Shown piece by piece: positions 35,982-47,774 of a stretch of 57,661 nt of DNA (the first letter of the stretch is position 1; each line of letters starts with the position of its first letter). A program made the position numbers and the translations under genes. Under the pieces are notes generated by a model that was given only the letters and a program-made list of their open reading frames with translations, did not search any database and was not told the origin of the DNA. The stretch covers positions 1-57,661 of the forward strand of contig JALMLS010000499.1 of NCBI GenBank assembly GCA_038496445.1, given 5' to 3'. Origin of the DNA: Trichosphaerium sp. ATCC 40318. Taxonomy: Eukaryota; Discosea; Flabellinia; Trichosidae.

Positions 35982-38900
35982 CTAAAACATGTTTAAGTTA
36001 TTATTTGAACTACTTCTTTTTGCGCTTAATAATTTGAGGTTATTTTTCTCTAATTCTAGATTGGCTTGTTTAAGTTCTTCATTTTTTTTCAGAAGTTGTT
36101 GTAATAACTTGTCATGTGTTGTTGTTTGTTGTATTTGAGGCTCATTCAAATAGCTAGAGGCCCATAATTGTCTTTGCACAAAAGTAAGTAAGGAAAGAGA
36201 TTGATGCAGACTTATTTTGTACCGCTTAGAGGTAAAGTTGTCACAATCATCAGAATCAGACAAGTCATCAGAACCAGATTCACCAATGTCCTCTGATGTT
36301 ACAGATGATTGAATCTTGTTGGTTTTCTTAGACGGTTTCTTTGCTCTTTTCCTATTTTGGTTTGGTTTTCGCACAACTGTGATGATGTAACGAGCAACAG
36401 TCTGTACATCTAAAATCACAACTTAGTCAACAAAGTACAGCAATTGTAATCACTACCTTGAGCTACAACCAGCTCATCATACACTGCTTTATCTATTTTA
36501 TCTTGCTCCAACACTTTTCCTTGCCTGTTTACCAATACATAATGACTTTGATATCCAGTTTTAATTGGTTTACCAACGAGATTGGCTTTACCTTGATGGT
36601 TTTCTGTAACCTATCAATGCTTTGTGAGTAAACAAATCAATAATGTGATTGGTTGCAGTTGTGTACAGGGTATACATTTCCAGGCGTAACCAAACTAAGC
36701 ACAAGTGTCTTTTTATTGTCTTTAGCAGATGTATCATATGAACAGGCATACTCAATGCTGTGCTATTTCAAAAAAAAACAAGTAAGATTGGCAATGGTGA
36801 CTTTTTAAAAAGCACATACTGTAAAATAGATTCCTTGACCGTAGTATCCAGCATCCAACGAACTTATCACTCCAAATCCAGCTTTTACAATACTCCAAGC
36901 GGCTTTATGAGATGTTCCGTGAACCATTAATACAACTGGTAGCTGATTATTTGGTCAACAATGCACATGTATAAAATGTACCTGATCTGAAACGTTTGAA
37001 TACAGGCGCTGGAGTTCTATAGATTTATTGCAACCTTTTTTGTGATTCTTTGTATTGTGATCTGCTTTTTCATTTTTCAAAATGTTATGAAGGTCTCTAA
37101 TTAACAGCTCTGTTATTTGTAGTAATTAAACAATTACAAACGTACTGGTGTCTTTGCTTCAGCATGGTATTGTATGTGCCAAAGTTTTGAGTCAACATAT
37201 CATTGCAAACAAGATGAGCTTCTACAACATCATATTTATCATGGCCATGCATTGTTGACATTTGTTTGTGAAGAAACTGTAGTTCTCTCTTGGCTACAAT
37301 ATCATTTTTATTTGAATCAAGAAGATTCAGTGTTCTGAAGTGCGTTGCTTTTTCAATTGTACCCCTTTGTTTCACAAAAACAGTTAAACATGTGTTAATA
37401 AATACGAGTGTAACTACTCACTTGCTATTGGATCTATCCCAGGTGTGGGCATAATGTAATCTTGGATTTAAGTCCCATGATGTCTCACTTTTTAATCCTA
37501 AAAGTTTTAGTGTTATTGAACTAACAGTGCTTTTTTACCTGCTGTAGGGTTTTCAACTCTTTGATTTGGAGATATGGGATTAATGACATGTTTGCAATCT
37601 TTGCATTCACATTTACCTGGAACTGTTGGTTTGCTTAGAGAGTTTCTATTCAAACATTAGCAAAAAGTAGTACAAAACAAATACATGTTGGTTGATTATG
37701 TTGAGTAACACAATAACTGCATAAATACAATCCATATTCACAATCAAGGCATTCAATAACTTTAAAAAGTTAATATACATTTCCTCAATGCACGTACTGT
37801 CTTGATTGGGGTTTTGTTTAAGAGACAGTTGTACACCATCCTTCTTTTACACACATTTCAACAATAGACCCAGTTTGTGTAGTACTACTCCACATATCAT
37901 CTGGTAAGTCGGATAAAATTCCTTCCATCAGCTCTCCTTGCTGTAACCAAAAGCTCTGATATAAAAACAAAAACAAGTTAATGTATGCTTGTATTTTGTG
38001 TGTTTTGTACCGAAGACTGTACAAACATGGGATTGTATGTACAAATCAAATGGCAAATGCCTTTTTGCATTGCAACTTTAAAACTAGAATGTGTTGGCTT
38101 TGTATTATATTAGTATGAATGTTTGAGATGATACTTTACCAAGTACTGCAGCCATTTTGCAAGATTGAGTCGCCAGTGCGGTATCTCTTTCATGTGTGCA
38201 CAAGATAACCATAGTTCGCGGCTTTGATGATCGTTTGGAAACTGTTTCAAAAGAGTTTCAAACACACCGATGAATGCAGTATCATTGTCAACCACCTGTT
38301 TAAGTATCTGTTTGAAAACTGTTTGCCATTTGGGTGTGCTTATTGAAATGACTTTCGTTTGTTTCAATAAAGTCAGTAACACTGGGTTGTGTCCGGATAA
38401 TGCTAGGCTAATATCAGGTTATATTCAAAAAGGCTAAACTACCTGCAAGATGTAATGCTGTCAATCCATTTTTATCTGTGGCTTTAACGTTAGCTCCAGC
38501 TTCAATTAAAATCCTAGCGGCTATATCACGGCCTGTACTGGCTAATAGGTGTTAAAATTGTTGTACACGTTCACAATATCACCTGCAACTAGTAAAGCAG
38601 TACATTCGTTTTTGTCTTTAACTTCAATTTTGGCACTGTTCTCAGTTAACACTTTAACAACTTCAGTGTGCCCGTTATACACTAAAAAAAGTAGTAACAT
38701 TACATGTTAGTAATGTAGGTACCTGCACAGTGCAAGGCCGTTTGCAATCGGATGTTTACAGCTTCAACGTTGGTAATATATTTTAAGTCATCAACAACTT
38801 CACTGTGTACCTCAACGGCTAAGAATTTTGAATTAAAGTCACTACACTTTGTAGAAGTTTGGGATACCTGCTGAATGTAAAGCTGTGTTTCCATCTTTAT

Positions 38901-40330
38901 CTGTAGCGCGTATGTTTGCACTTGCCTTGATTAATGTTTTAACAACTTCACTGTGTCCCTCAACGGCTAAGAATTTTGAATTAAAGTCACTACACTTTGT
39001 AGAAGTTTGGGATACCTGCTGAATGTAAAGCTGTGTTTCCATCTTTATCTGTAGCGCGAATGTTCGCGCTTGCCTTGATTAATGTTTCAACAACTTCACT
39101 GTGCCCATTTTGAGCTAATTTAAGAACTTAAACTCAAAACTTGAAACGCGACAATACCTGCGCAATGAATCGGTTTGTGTCCATAGATATTCGACGCTTG
39201 TATGTTTGCCTTTGCTTTTAGTAACAATTGTACAATGTTGATGTGTCCATGCAACGCTGGTATAGGATGTGAGCGTACGTTTTATAATTATTATTAGTAA
39301 ACTAATATACCTGCATCATGTAGGGGTGTTGATCCAGTATTTTCTGTAGCATCTACATCTACACCTGAGTTAAGTAGCATTTCCACAATTTCAATTTGTC
39401 CGTTACGAGCTTGGAATCAAGTTAATACACTTAAAACCCTGTATCACGTTGTTACCTGCTTTGTGCAAAGTAGTACGTATCATCGCCTGGCGTAACATCT
39501 CAGCAACTATTTTGTGTCCTTTATTGGCTAAGATATGAAGGGTCAATTAGTAGTACTTACAAGATTACAATTACCTGCGCAAACAAGAGGTGTGCGTCCT
39601 TGGTTATCCGTGGCTTCATAATCCGCTGTTGAATTGAGCAATATTTGAACTACTTCAATATGTCCTTCATTCGCTAAGAAGTGTAAATTAGAGTCACCAT
39701 TTAATCTAACATACCCGCAAGGTGTAAAGGCGTGCATCCGTCTTTATCTCTGGCTTCAATGATTGCGCATGAGTTGAGTAATATTTGAACTATATTGAAG
39801 TGTCCCTCTGTGGCTTTATAGTTCAAGTGAGTGCGTTTGGTGAATGGCAAATCAGAGGTACCTGCAACGTGTAAAACTGTGCGTCCGTCGTACGAGGAAG
39901 CTTCAATGTTTAACCCCTGGTATATGCACTTGATCACAGTACTAGCCAGGCCACGAAGCACTATATTGATTGGTTATAAGCGAGATTTAGGCACCGAACC
40001 TGAATAGAACAGAATGTCATTGGCTATCGCTTGATTACGGATACTTTTCCTTAGCTTATCAACTAGTAAAACATTAAACAATATATTAACTTGGAATAGG
40101 CTACGTACTTGTTGTAATGCTACTGAAAACTACTTGAAGCTCTGCCAATTCGGCTGAGAAGAAATATTTAATAACCGCAAGTGTTAATAATATAATGTTA
40201 GTGGCATACCTTCTTCAATCGCCAGCTGTTCTGCCATGAAGCGTTGTAACCAGTGTTGATTGTATGGTAAAATGGATTTAAGTTTTGCCGATGGTTCATA
40301 GAATTACTTGTGTTCCGGCTCGGTGTACAT
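35982..40330 (-). CDS. Ankyrin-UBR-like-PARP protein, gene C, nonsense codon in exon 1
   Basis: This is the mirror image of gene B with the same exon plan: twelve ankyrin units, the linker (SFWLQQGELMEGIL), a Cys/His module (ECLDC, LCSYC, KCECKDC, about 37760-37545), the PARP domain (MVHGTSHKAAWS, GQGIYFT, YDELVV) and an acidic tail with coiled coil ending at 35982. Ankyrin exons that are frameshifted in B are open here. Codon 9 is TAA (40306-40304) where B has CAA. A downstream in-frame ATG at 40237 could rescue translation. A +1 change relative to B lies at about 37829, in the exon before the Cys/His module. The fourth ankyrin unit lacks about 27 nt in frame. The final coiled coil (KNEELKQANLELEKN) differs entirely from that of B. 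Confidence 0.75.
38817..39115 (-). repeat. Tandem duplication of one ankyrin exon plus intron in gene C
   Basis: Two units of about 149 bp, each an intron and a 99-nt ankyrin exon, follow each other with only a few differences. The introns are virtually identical. In gene B the matching intron sequence occurs twice too (31619-31670 and 31902-31953), but separated by another unit. This shows exon-unit duplication in recent time. Confidence 0.8.
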
Positions 40331-40859
40331 TGTTTGTGTTCAACATAGCTCCCCCGGCTCACTGCACAATACTGCTAAGGTTTAGTTTGAAACAGAATAA
40401 ATAGCTTCAAAAATCGTCCTAACGTGAGTACAGAGTTTACCGTACGCGGGGAAAGGCAAGAGGTACAACCTGTGAGGTTTTTTTTTTGGTTTTTTCGAAA
40501 TATGTTCAACACACCTCCATCGTAGTCACTCCCTATCTATGCGCATGTTTGGTGAGACCAAGATACTTAAAAGACCGCCATGGTGTATCGTTATATGTCG
40601 TAATACAAACACTCAAACCAAACCGGTTCGTTACCATATAATTGAGTGAAAACCGCTTGTAGGCAGTGTTTTCTTTGTTTTGAAATTTTACTACACCAAA
40701 ACTAAAACGTCGTAAAAATCATGAACAAATTTGTGTTTACGAAGAGCTATGGACAAATAAGAATCGTCGTGTAGATGTACTCGCTGATCGGTGGTATAGC
40801 ACTGGAAGGTCATTAGGAAAGTACCTTGTAAATTTTTTTACGAAGTCTTTTTAAAGTAA

Positions 40860-41245
40860 AAAAAAACGCACGTGCGTTTATGAAAATCTTGTGTGGAGAA
40901 AGTATTTTTATTTGCGTTTTATACGCACATATACATGTCGCATTAGTGTGCAAAGAATCAGGTCAAAAATCGATTTTTCAAGCCAGATATTGTGACTTCT
41001 TTCTGGTTTTTTTTGAGCCAAAAACGAGGACTGTTTACAAATCTTGTGTCAGTTTCAAAATACAAAATACGCGTATTGACATCTAGATCTGTTGTGGAAA
41101 AAATCAGAGTCGAACTTGAATGTGTTTGCCATAAATGGTACCTTTCTTGTTTTTTTCTGTATTTTCGCTGTGAAAATTGTTGTGTCATTGGTAAGGATGT
41201 TATGGATTTATTTGAGCACACTGACCATTCAAAGATACCAACGGT
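40860..41245 (+). repeat. Repeat R, copy at right end of palindrome
   Basis: This matches 19150-19570 directly and 29400-29800 in reverse. It reads away from gene C, as the 29400 copy reads away from gene B. Confidence 0.7.
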
Positions 41246-41588
41246 AATATGGATGAATATGTCTGGCATTTCAGGCGTTTGAATTCGTGAGACCGAAGCT
41301 CTCCTCCAGCTAACCTAGCTACTATCCTGTGTGCTGCTGAAAGGCTTGCATACATCTACACTAATGCCCTTCCGTTATGAATGAATAATTTGAATATATT
41401 CAAATACAGTCTATATTCACAAATATTCATGACTAAAAAAAGTCATTCATTATTCATGCCCTTTTTGCTGCCACTTATGCAATAGAAAATTGATCGCTCA
41501 TTGGTTTACGTTTGGCAGTTACAATTCTATTACCATAAGAACTGCAATAACGCATCGCAGATAAGAGTATTGCACACATGAATACGTT

Positions 41589-41933
41589 GTGAGTGACGGT
41601 TTTACAATTTGCCGCCACGAAAATAAACGGTTTTGTAACTTTCTTTTATTACCTTTAATTCTACCAGCATTATGGCAAAGCTTTTGCTGCCCTATCAACA
41701 AAGAAACGTGATTTTTGCACATGCTCATTAAAAGGTACCAAACCATGTTAAAGTAAGGATAACTATGCACACAAAGTAACATTAGTAGGGTTTGCGCTGT
41801 TTTTAATTTATGAAAGAAAAATCCAAACTAGTTCAGGTGATTGTCACATGACCAACATTTGCTGTTACCAGTAGTGTCAACATTTTTGTGAGTGACGGTT
41901 TTGCATATTGCCGCGAAAGTAAACGGTTTTGTG
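41589..41933 (+). repeat. Internal duplicate of about 47 bp within the transposon
   Basis: A segment starting GTGAGTGACGGTTTT and ending AAACGGTTTTGT occurs at 41589-41636 and again at 41888-41933, about 300 bp apart, with a few changes. It could be a subterminal binding site for a transposase. Confidence 0.6.
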
Positions 41934-42031
41934 ATCGGCACATGCATGTCCACGCTCTCCTGTTCAAGAAGAAAACGTGCCAGACAAATAAACAAGTTTT
42001 TTTCTTTTGTCTATGAACATTCATGAATGAA

Positions 42032-43992
42032 TTAGTCACGGTCCTATTCTTTCCGGGTTGCCCTATTTTTTCCGCTTTTGAAAGTGCGTATTAATGTGTG
42101 CAGAGACATTTGCGACAGAAACGGGGTCGCGAAACGCACTTTCTTAGTTTTCATAAAATTCCAAGCTTTTAGCATTGCCAAGCGTTACATTTCCAACCGA
42201 AATAGCTGGGCGCTACACGGCTAAACAACAATCAGGCTAAAACAGAACTCAAGCTGCCTATGACATGAAGTGAGAACAAAAAGAAAAATAATTTCAACAT
42301 ACAATTTTCAACAAATCACCGAAAAAAAAAAGTGTCGCAACTTTTTGGGCCAACCACTTAGTGTACGAAATTTCACACAGGGGAGAGGTTGTCGAGAGTA
42401 TCAAATAATTGTTTGTTAAAATTCACAAAGCCGTAAACAGTGATTTAAGATTCGGGTGTGAACATTAGCATTAAAACTGGGCCACAAAATCAAAGATGTA
42501 CATATGCGCTATATTTCTTGCTATACCTGAGTCATTAGGAAATATAGTGAGCCAGTCTGCAACATTCAGGTTTTACACTCTGAGAATGTGATGTCACCAA
42601 AATTGTTGATCACATTTTTAGTTTTTTGTGGTTGTATTTGGAGTTGACTCCATAAGTTTGTATCCCATGATTCAAAATGTGTCCCAATTCAGCACAAATC
42701 ATTTATGACAAGTGAGATAATGGGCAAGTTGACGTTTGCAATGAATATATCCAGGAAAGGCGTTAATACTGTGTTTATTACACTTGTGGCATCCTCATGT
42801 ACAGCGTAAAAGGTGGTATATTTCTATGCTCAGAGAAGCGTTTGTGCTACAACTGCATATCACCAGCACTACATGTATAATGAGGAAGGAAATCATAGTA
42901 GTAGAAGTGGTGCAAATTTTTTTCGTGAGTGGTAAACGGAGACTATCCTTTCTCAAAAAATTCACAATTTGCTTCTACATTTGAACATTCTCAGTCCCCA
43001 TCCCTATATTCCAAAGGCTACTTGATGTTTGTATACAAGCACCAACACTATGTTGTAGACGCTCATTATATAAGATTGCATTTAAATAATGGGAGATGCT
43101 CATTTCACATCAATTCTTACTTGTTGTGTATGTTTGTGTGGCGATAGTTAAACTCAATATTGACATCATAATATCGTATGTAATTTTATATAAAGCTGTA
43201 GTTCAAAGCAAACATATTAATACTCTAAAGTTGGACTGTTAATGTCACAATAGGTATACGCTGGTGTTGGCCTACAGAAAAATATAGATTGTGGAAAAAA
43301 ACTGAAAAAACTGATGTGCCAACATGATTTGTCTGACCTGAAGTCATTGACAAAACATCGATAAAAGTATAAATGAGTTATAGTTAATATAACAAGCCTT
43401 TGATATTAAGATGTATACCCATCTGCATTTGGGTGACGGTGACTAAGAGTATGATGTTAATTCTATAAGTGCAATAGAGTTTGATAAAGATCAAACATAG
43501 AAATAATTTTCAGTCTACCTGAGAAACAGCACTTGTTCTCAACTGGTAACAAAACCTGTGCATCCCAAATTTGCAAAAAAAAAGTTACAATGGAAAGCTA
43601 GAAAAGCAAAATTAAAAACAACGTTACATAAAAAAATACCAAATCAGCCCTCTGTAAACTCCAAACATGACTTGTACGTTTCTTATGAGAGGTACTATAA
43701 GTAAAATATGTCTAGTAGATGGCGTGTAAGTAGTGCGAGATGAAAGCGTGCTCTAGTTTCCCAAAAGTGTTTTACAATATCAGAGGCAAAAATAGTGAGA
43801 AATGCGTGTAAGCTAACAAGTAACAGCATATCTGAGTACCTATACCGCGTGCCTAATATCGTGTATTCCTTATACTAGAATTCGGAATATCTTACTTATG
43901 TTTGAAGGGAGAAACTTATTGTTTTGTACTGAAATTTTTGATTTTTACCCGGAAAAAATAGGGCGGTCCGGAAAAAATAGGACGCTGACTAA
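42032..43992. repeat. Nested inverted repeat pair inside the transposon
   Basis: A 43-bp sequence at 42032-42074 is found inverted at 43950-43992, with about 37 of 43 positions equal. Each holds two copies of the short motif CCTATTTTTTCCG. The right copy sits about 50 bp from the outer element's end while the left is about 670 bp inside, so this is either a second element nested in the first or a subterminal repeat with a left-side insertion. Confidence 0.7.
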
Positions 43993-44149
43993 ATATAAAC
44001 GAATATTTTTGGTGCTATGAATATGAATATTACGGAAGGGCGTTAATCTACACTATACAACTTGGCTAATCTCAAACCTAAACATCAAGGTGAATTCTGA
44101 GTCCTATTACGCACAATTACGGTCCTCCTAGTAGGAGGCGCCCTGCTCT

Positions 44150-44290
44150 TCCCGGCAAGTTAAGAGGGCAGCTACCAAGTTCATTGCAAATTGATGGATA
44201 GCTTGGGAAGACCATATGGTTGGTAAGCAATGCAAAATAACAAAAAACCGATTTGCACATACAATTATTTGTTGTTGAGATTTCAACGTA
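44150..44290 (+). pseudogene. Short PARP relic F
   Basis: This matches 20175-20320 of relic D: AAGTTAAGAGG, the CTACCAAGTTC block, then CATATGGTTGGTAAGCAATG and an A-rich stretch. Two internal pieces are deleted. It corresponds to the GKPIKPGYQ exon only. Confidence 0.6.
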
Positions 44291-44303
44291 CAGAAGAACA
44301 GTC

Positions 44304-44374
44304 CGCGACAGTACCTGCTATCAACACAAAAGTAGACTTCGCGACAGTACCTGCTATCAGCACAAAAGTAGACT
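44304..44374 (+). repeat. Two tandem 36-bp units
   Basis: The unit beginning CGCGACAGTACCTGCTATCA occurs at 44304-44339 and immediately again at 44340-44374, with one substitution near the middle. Confidence 0.8.
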
Positions 44375-47174
44375 GAGTATGTAGTAACGATTTTATTTGT
44401 AGCAAGATCAGACGGGTGTTCTCCTTCCTCATTGCAACAATCAATTGGTCAACTGCAATATTGTTACCAGGATCAGAAGTTGGTACAACGCCAAATGAGA
44501 GAGTAGCGTTCCAGAGTCTAAGTGTAACTGATCGAGTTGCTGCTTGAGGGTTGTATTTGTAACGGACGGGCGGTATGTATGTTCGGTCTACCTATTATCC
44601 ACATAAGTTATAGGTTGACTCTCACGGAGCCCGTTGAGTCTCAGATCATTAACTGATATCTTCTGCTACAATCAAAACACTTCCAAGGTTATTATATATA
44701 TTATAATGTTGCGTGTTGACTTAATGTTGTTTAGAGCGTCTGCATGGCCTCACGAAGGCTACTTCTTCATCTGTTCTAGCTAGCTCTAAAATATGAATGT
44801 GCTATAATCTCAAACACAGTATGTTTGGAGAGCATTTCATGATGTGACACTTCTTCTAGAAACAGGTTTAGTAACAGTCCCCATAAACACTTGTTTCAGT
44901 CTGACGTCATAAATTGCAATAGGTTGCCAGTACTACAAAATCAACAAAACAGTGCACAAGGCAAAGAAAAACAACCGCTTACTTCTAGTGCTGTTAATGA
45001 CTCGGTTTTAAGTTGAGTACAACGCAAAAGGCAAGTCAAGCCGGCCCCTACTGAGTCGTTCCTAAAACTTGGAAGCTATTCATATCATTTCCAAGTCCCA
45101 TTGTTTATTACACAACCCTTGTATGGATGGCTTGATAATGTCTGAACATGTGAGACATTTCAGGCGTTTGAACGAGCTGGAGTGGTCCTACAAAGACAAG
45201 CAACCAACCGAAGCAGTTTATACGATAGCAAGCAGATATCGCCCAACCACACTTGAAAACTATTCAACAAAATAAAATATTATCCCTTTGTTGTTGCAAA
45301 AAATATATCTTGCCCACGTGAGCTTCAAAAGAAGTAAATTATATCAACTCTGGCATGGAGAGATACAGTGTAAAACCTAATCAAAGAATTAGCTGTGTTA
45401 CCAGTTCTTGTTATGATAACGCTGTGTTGCTTGCGTTGTCCGTGGAATTGGTAAAAAATTGTACTCAAAAATAACGTTGGCTTCCTTTCTACGAAACGAA
45501 ACAGCGAAAAAACGCTATCTACTGCTGTTCAAAGAAGGCATGCGGAATTCATGCGATTTAAGCCTACTGTTTACTGCTCGAGTCCCTAATACGCATTTCT
45601 ACGCGTACAGAAACGTTTTGTGCCCAAACTATACGAACAACAGCTATTGGCTGGTATTAAGCACCTTAGGTCCCTCACATGCGCTAGGAGAGTACTTTCA
45701 GTGTATATCGTCTCACATTTCCGTTCGAAACCACGATTGTTACACTGAACTGCCTGAAACGAACGATAGACTTATGCTGAGTGCTGCCCGTAGCTCGAGC
45801 TTTCAGAAAAACAATTGTACAGCAAGTTGCAGCCCGCTCCTATTTTCCACTTGCATTACACACATAGCATGAGCGATAGATTTTACATCCTGAAAAACTG
45901 GCTTACGAGGAGAGGCGCCTATTTTTGTTGAAACTAACAAAGTGATAGTTGAAGCTTTCGTTCAGATGAACAGCGTTTTTCGATTGGGTAAACACAGTTT
46001 GCGTTAAGACGATTAGTTTTGTGGCAAACGGCCATTTTATGGTTTGCAATAAGCACAATTGCAACTTTAACACTTGTATGCCCGCCTGTGTATTGCAACG
46101 TCACAATAAAACAACTCACAAAATAATGGGATGGTTTGAGCGAGAGCCGTAAAGAAGGATCGCTGGTGCTTAGTCAGTATGATGGAGAAAAGAATAAACC
46201 ACAACGGAGCTGCACGAGGTAACAGTAAACCCTTATCACCTACGAATGGGATACCTCTACAATAAAGGCCAAACAGAGTTCAAGCCAATACTCCATGTTG
46301 TTGCAGCGTAGTTCTTTCCTCCACTTTTTTTTTTTTTATTGTCAACGTTTTTAAACACAGTCTCACAATGCCTGTGGAGCCCTATGTCCCACTACCACTT
46401 GTGTTACTATATCTGCATATTTGGAATAACCCTTACGGGAAACAGCATTTGCCAATGGTTGCGGCACCTGGTGGTGGGTGCCTCTGCGCTGTCACCGCGT
46501 AGAGAGGGCCTCCAACCAATCAAATCGCCAAAAGAATTATTGTTTGCCTCGCCGTCTTCGCAGACGCTTGGAGTACTCGTACAACCTTTTCCTCGCGGAA
46601 TTGGAAGTGTCATCAATTTTTTTGTCACATTCGAACCCATGACCTTTTGCATTGGAACACCGATGTCAAGAATGACATAACGCATTACACTAAATCTGCC
46701 TTTCACCGTGAAAGTGGGCACAGCGTACAATTCTTAGTTTTGTGCAAACCATCGCAATACATGTCATCTAGGGGCCGTTTAGCAATGGAATTACGTTCTT
46801 TAGTTTAGATCCAGTAGAAAACTGCACCATTCAGCTTGAAGGCGATAACATATTACCATACTCTGACGAGTGTTTGTTCGAATGTAGTTTGAAAAAGTGA
46901 GAAAAAGGGACAACAAATGCAAACGAAAAACGGCGTCGGTTCGCTTTCGGTCAGGGCCCGTTATGCTAACTATTACAGTTTAAATACACAAAATCTCGAG
47001 ATGCAGATGTTTGTGGTACCAACACTTCCTTTGTCCGCTATCTACATACCAAGAAACGATGTTATTAATGAACGTTAAAATTGTTTGGCTTAAACAACGT
47101 ACACTTTTTTTTTTCAAAAAGCCAAAAAAACTGAAGCCGTTCTTGTCACACCACTATGAGGCGGAGCCCTCATG
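44375..47174. other. Intergenic, no recognised gene
   Basis: This is about 2.8 kb before repeat copy 2. The plus strand is open at 45069-45275 (68 aa, Arg/Glu-rich) and 45459-45872 (137 aa, Ser/Cys-rich), but neither resembles a family I know. The segment 46400-46680 is clearly more GC-rich than its surroundings and open on both strands (113 and 107 aa). I cannot assign it and see no transposon ends around it. Confidence 0.35.
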
Positions 47175-47774
47175 TTAGTTACGCTCCACACAGTGTGTAT
47201 CACACAGTCAAAATATCATCACTCCATGTGTCATCACTGATTTGTGTATTTATTTTAAACTCTATAGCACAAAATAAAAACTCATCAACCAGAAGTTTTT
47301 TGCTATTATTCTGTCACTTAATTGTTCTATGCAGTTTGAGAGTGTTTCGGTTTTTAAACTGTAAGTCGTTGAGCAAGCAAAAAAAAAAAGAGCCAAAGGT
47401 ATGTAGCACCCCTCATACGAGAATCTAGAGCGAGCACAATACAACAATTTTCAGGACCTGTTTGTGTTCGTGCACCTGTTATTGTAACAGCACAAATAAT
47501 TTTTTTCTCAAAGATTCCATGTGTTGCTCTCCTTCGCAAACAAGTAAAAGGACATACTAACATTCTTTGTTATCTTTGAAAAGAAAAAGACTGTGGGTTG
47601 TGTACAACCAAAGCGGTTCATAAAATGTTTTCAAAGTTGTATCACACCACAGAATCTTTCAATACGTGTAAAATTTCTAGCGTTCAGTAAACAATGAGCC
47701 GGTTGCACATAAACAGTGCACACAGTACTTAACTGCCAACAGACAAAAAAACAAACAACAAGCAATCATACACT

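Larger units (their letters stand above)
36120..41245 (-). repeat. Palindrome, right arm (gene C, flank, R)
   Basis: This is the reverse complement of 29400-34545, with the same order of blocks. Differences include small indels, a nonsense change and tandem-unit changes among the ankyrin exons. The inner border falls within the last coding exon and the outer border within or just past repeat R. Confidence 0.85.
41362..44045. mobile_element. Non-autonomous DNA transposon with 8-bp target duplication
   Basis: Both ends carry the inverted terminal motif TAAYGCCCTTCCGTWAT (41362-41378 and the complement at 44029-44045). The element is flanked on both sides by the 8-bp duplication ATCTACAC (41354-41361 and 44046-44053), so it is 2684 bp long. 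An 8-bp duplication suits hAT- or P-like families, but the terminal TAA is not the usual hAT end. No transposase is recognised among its short ORFs. Confidence 0.75.

Noticed and set aside
45459-45872. A 137-aa open reading frame as a real gene
   Set aside because: It has no recognisable domain, signal peptide, conserved copy or clear splice context. Length alone is weak evidence.
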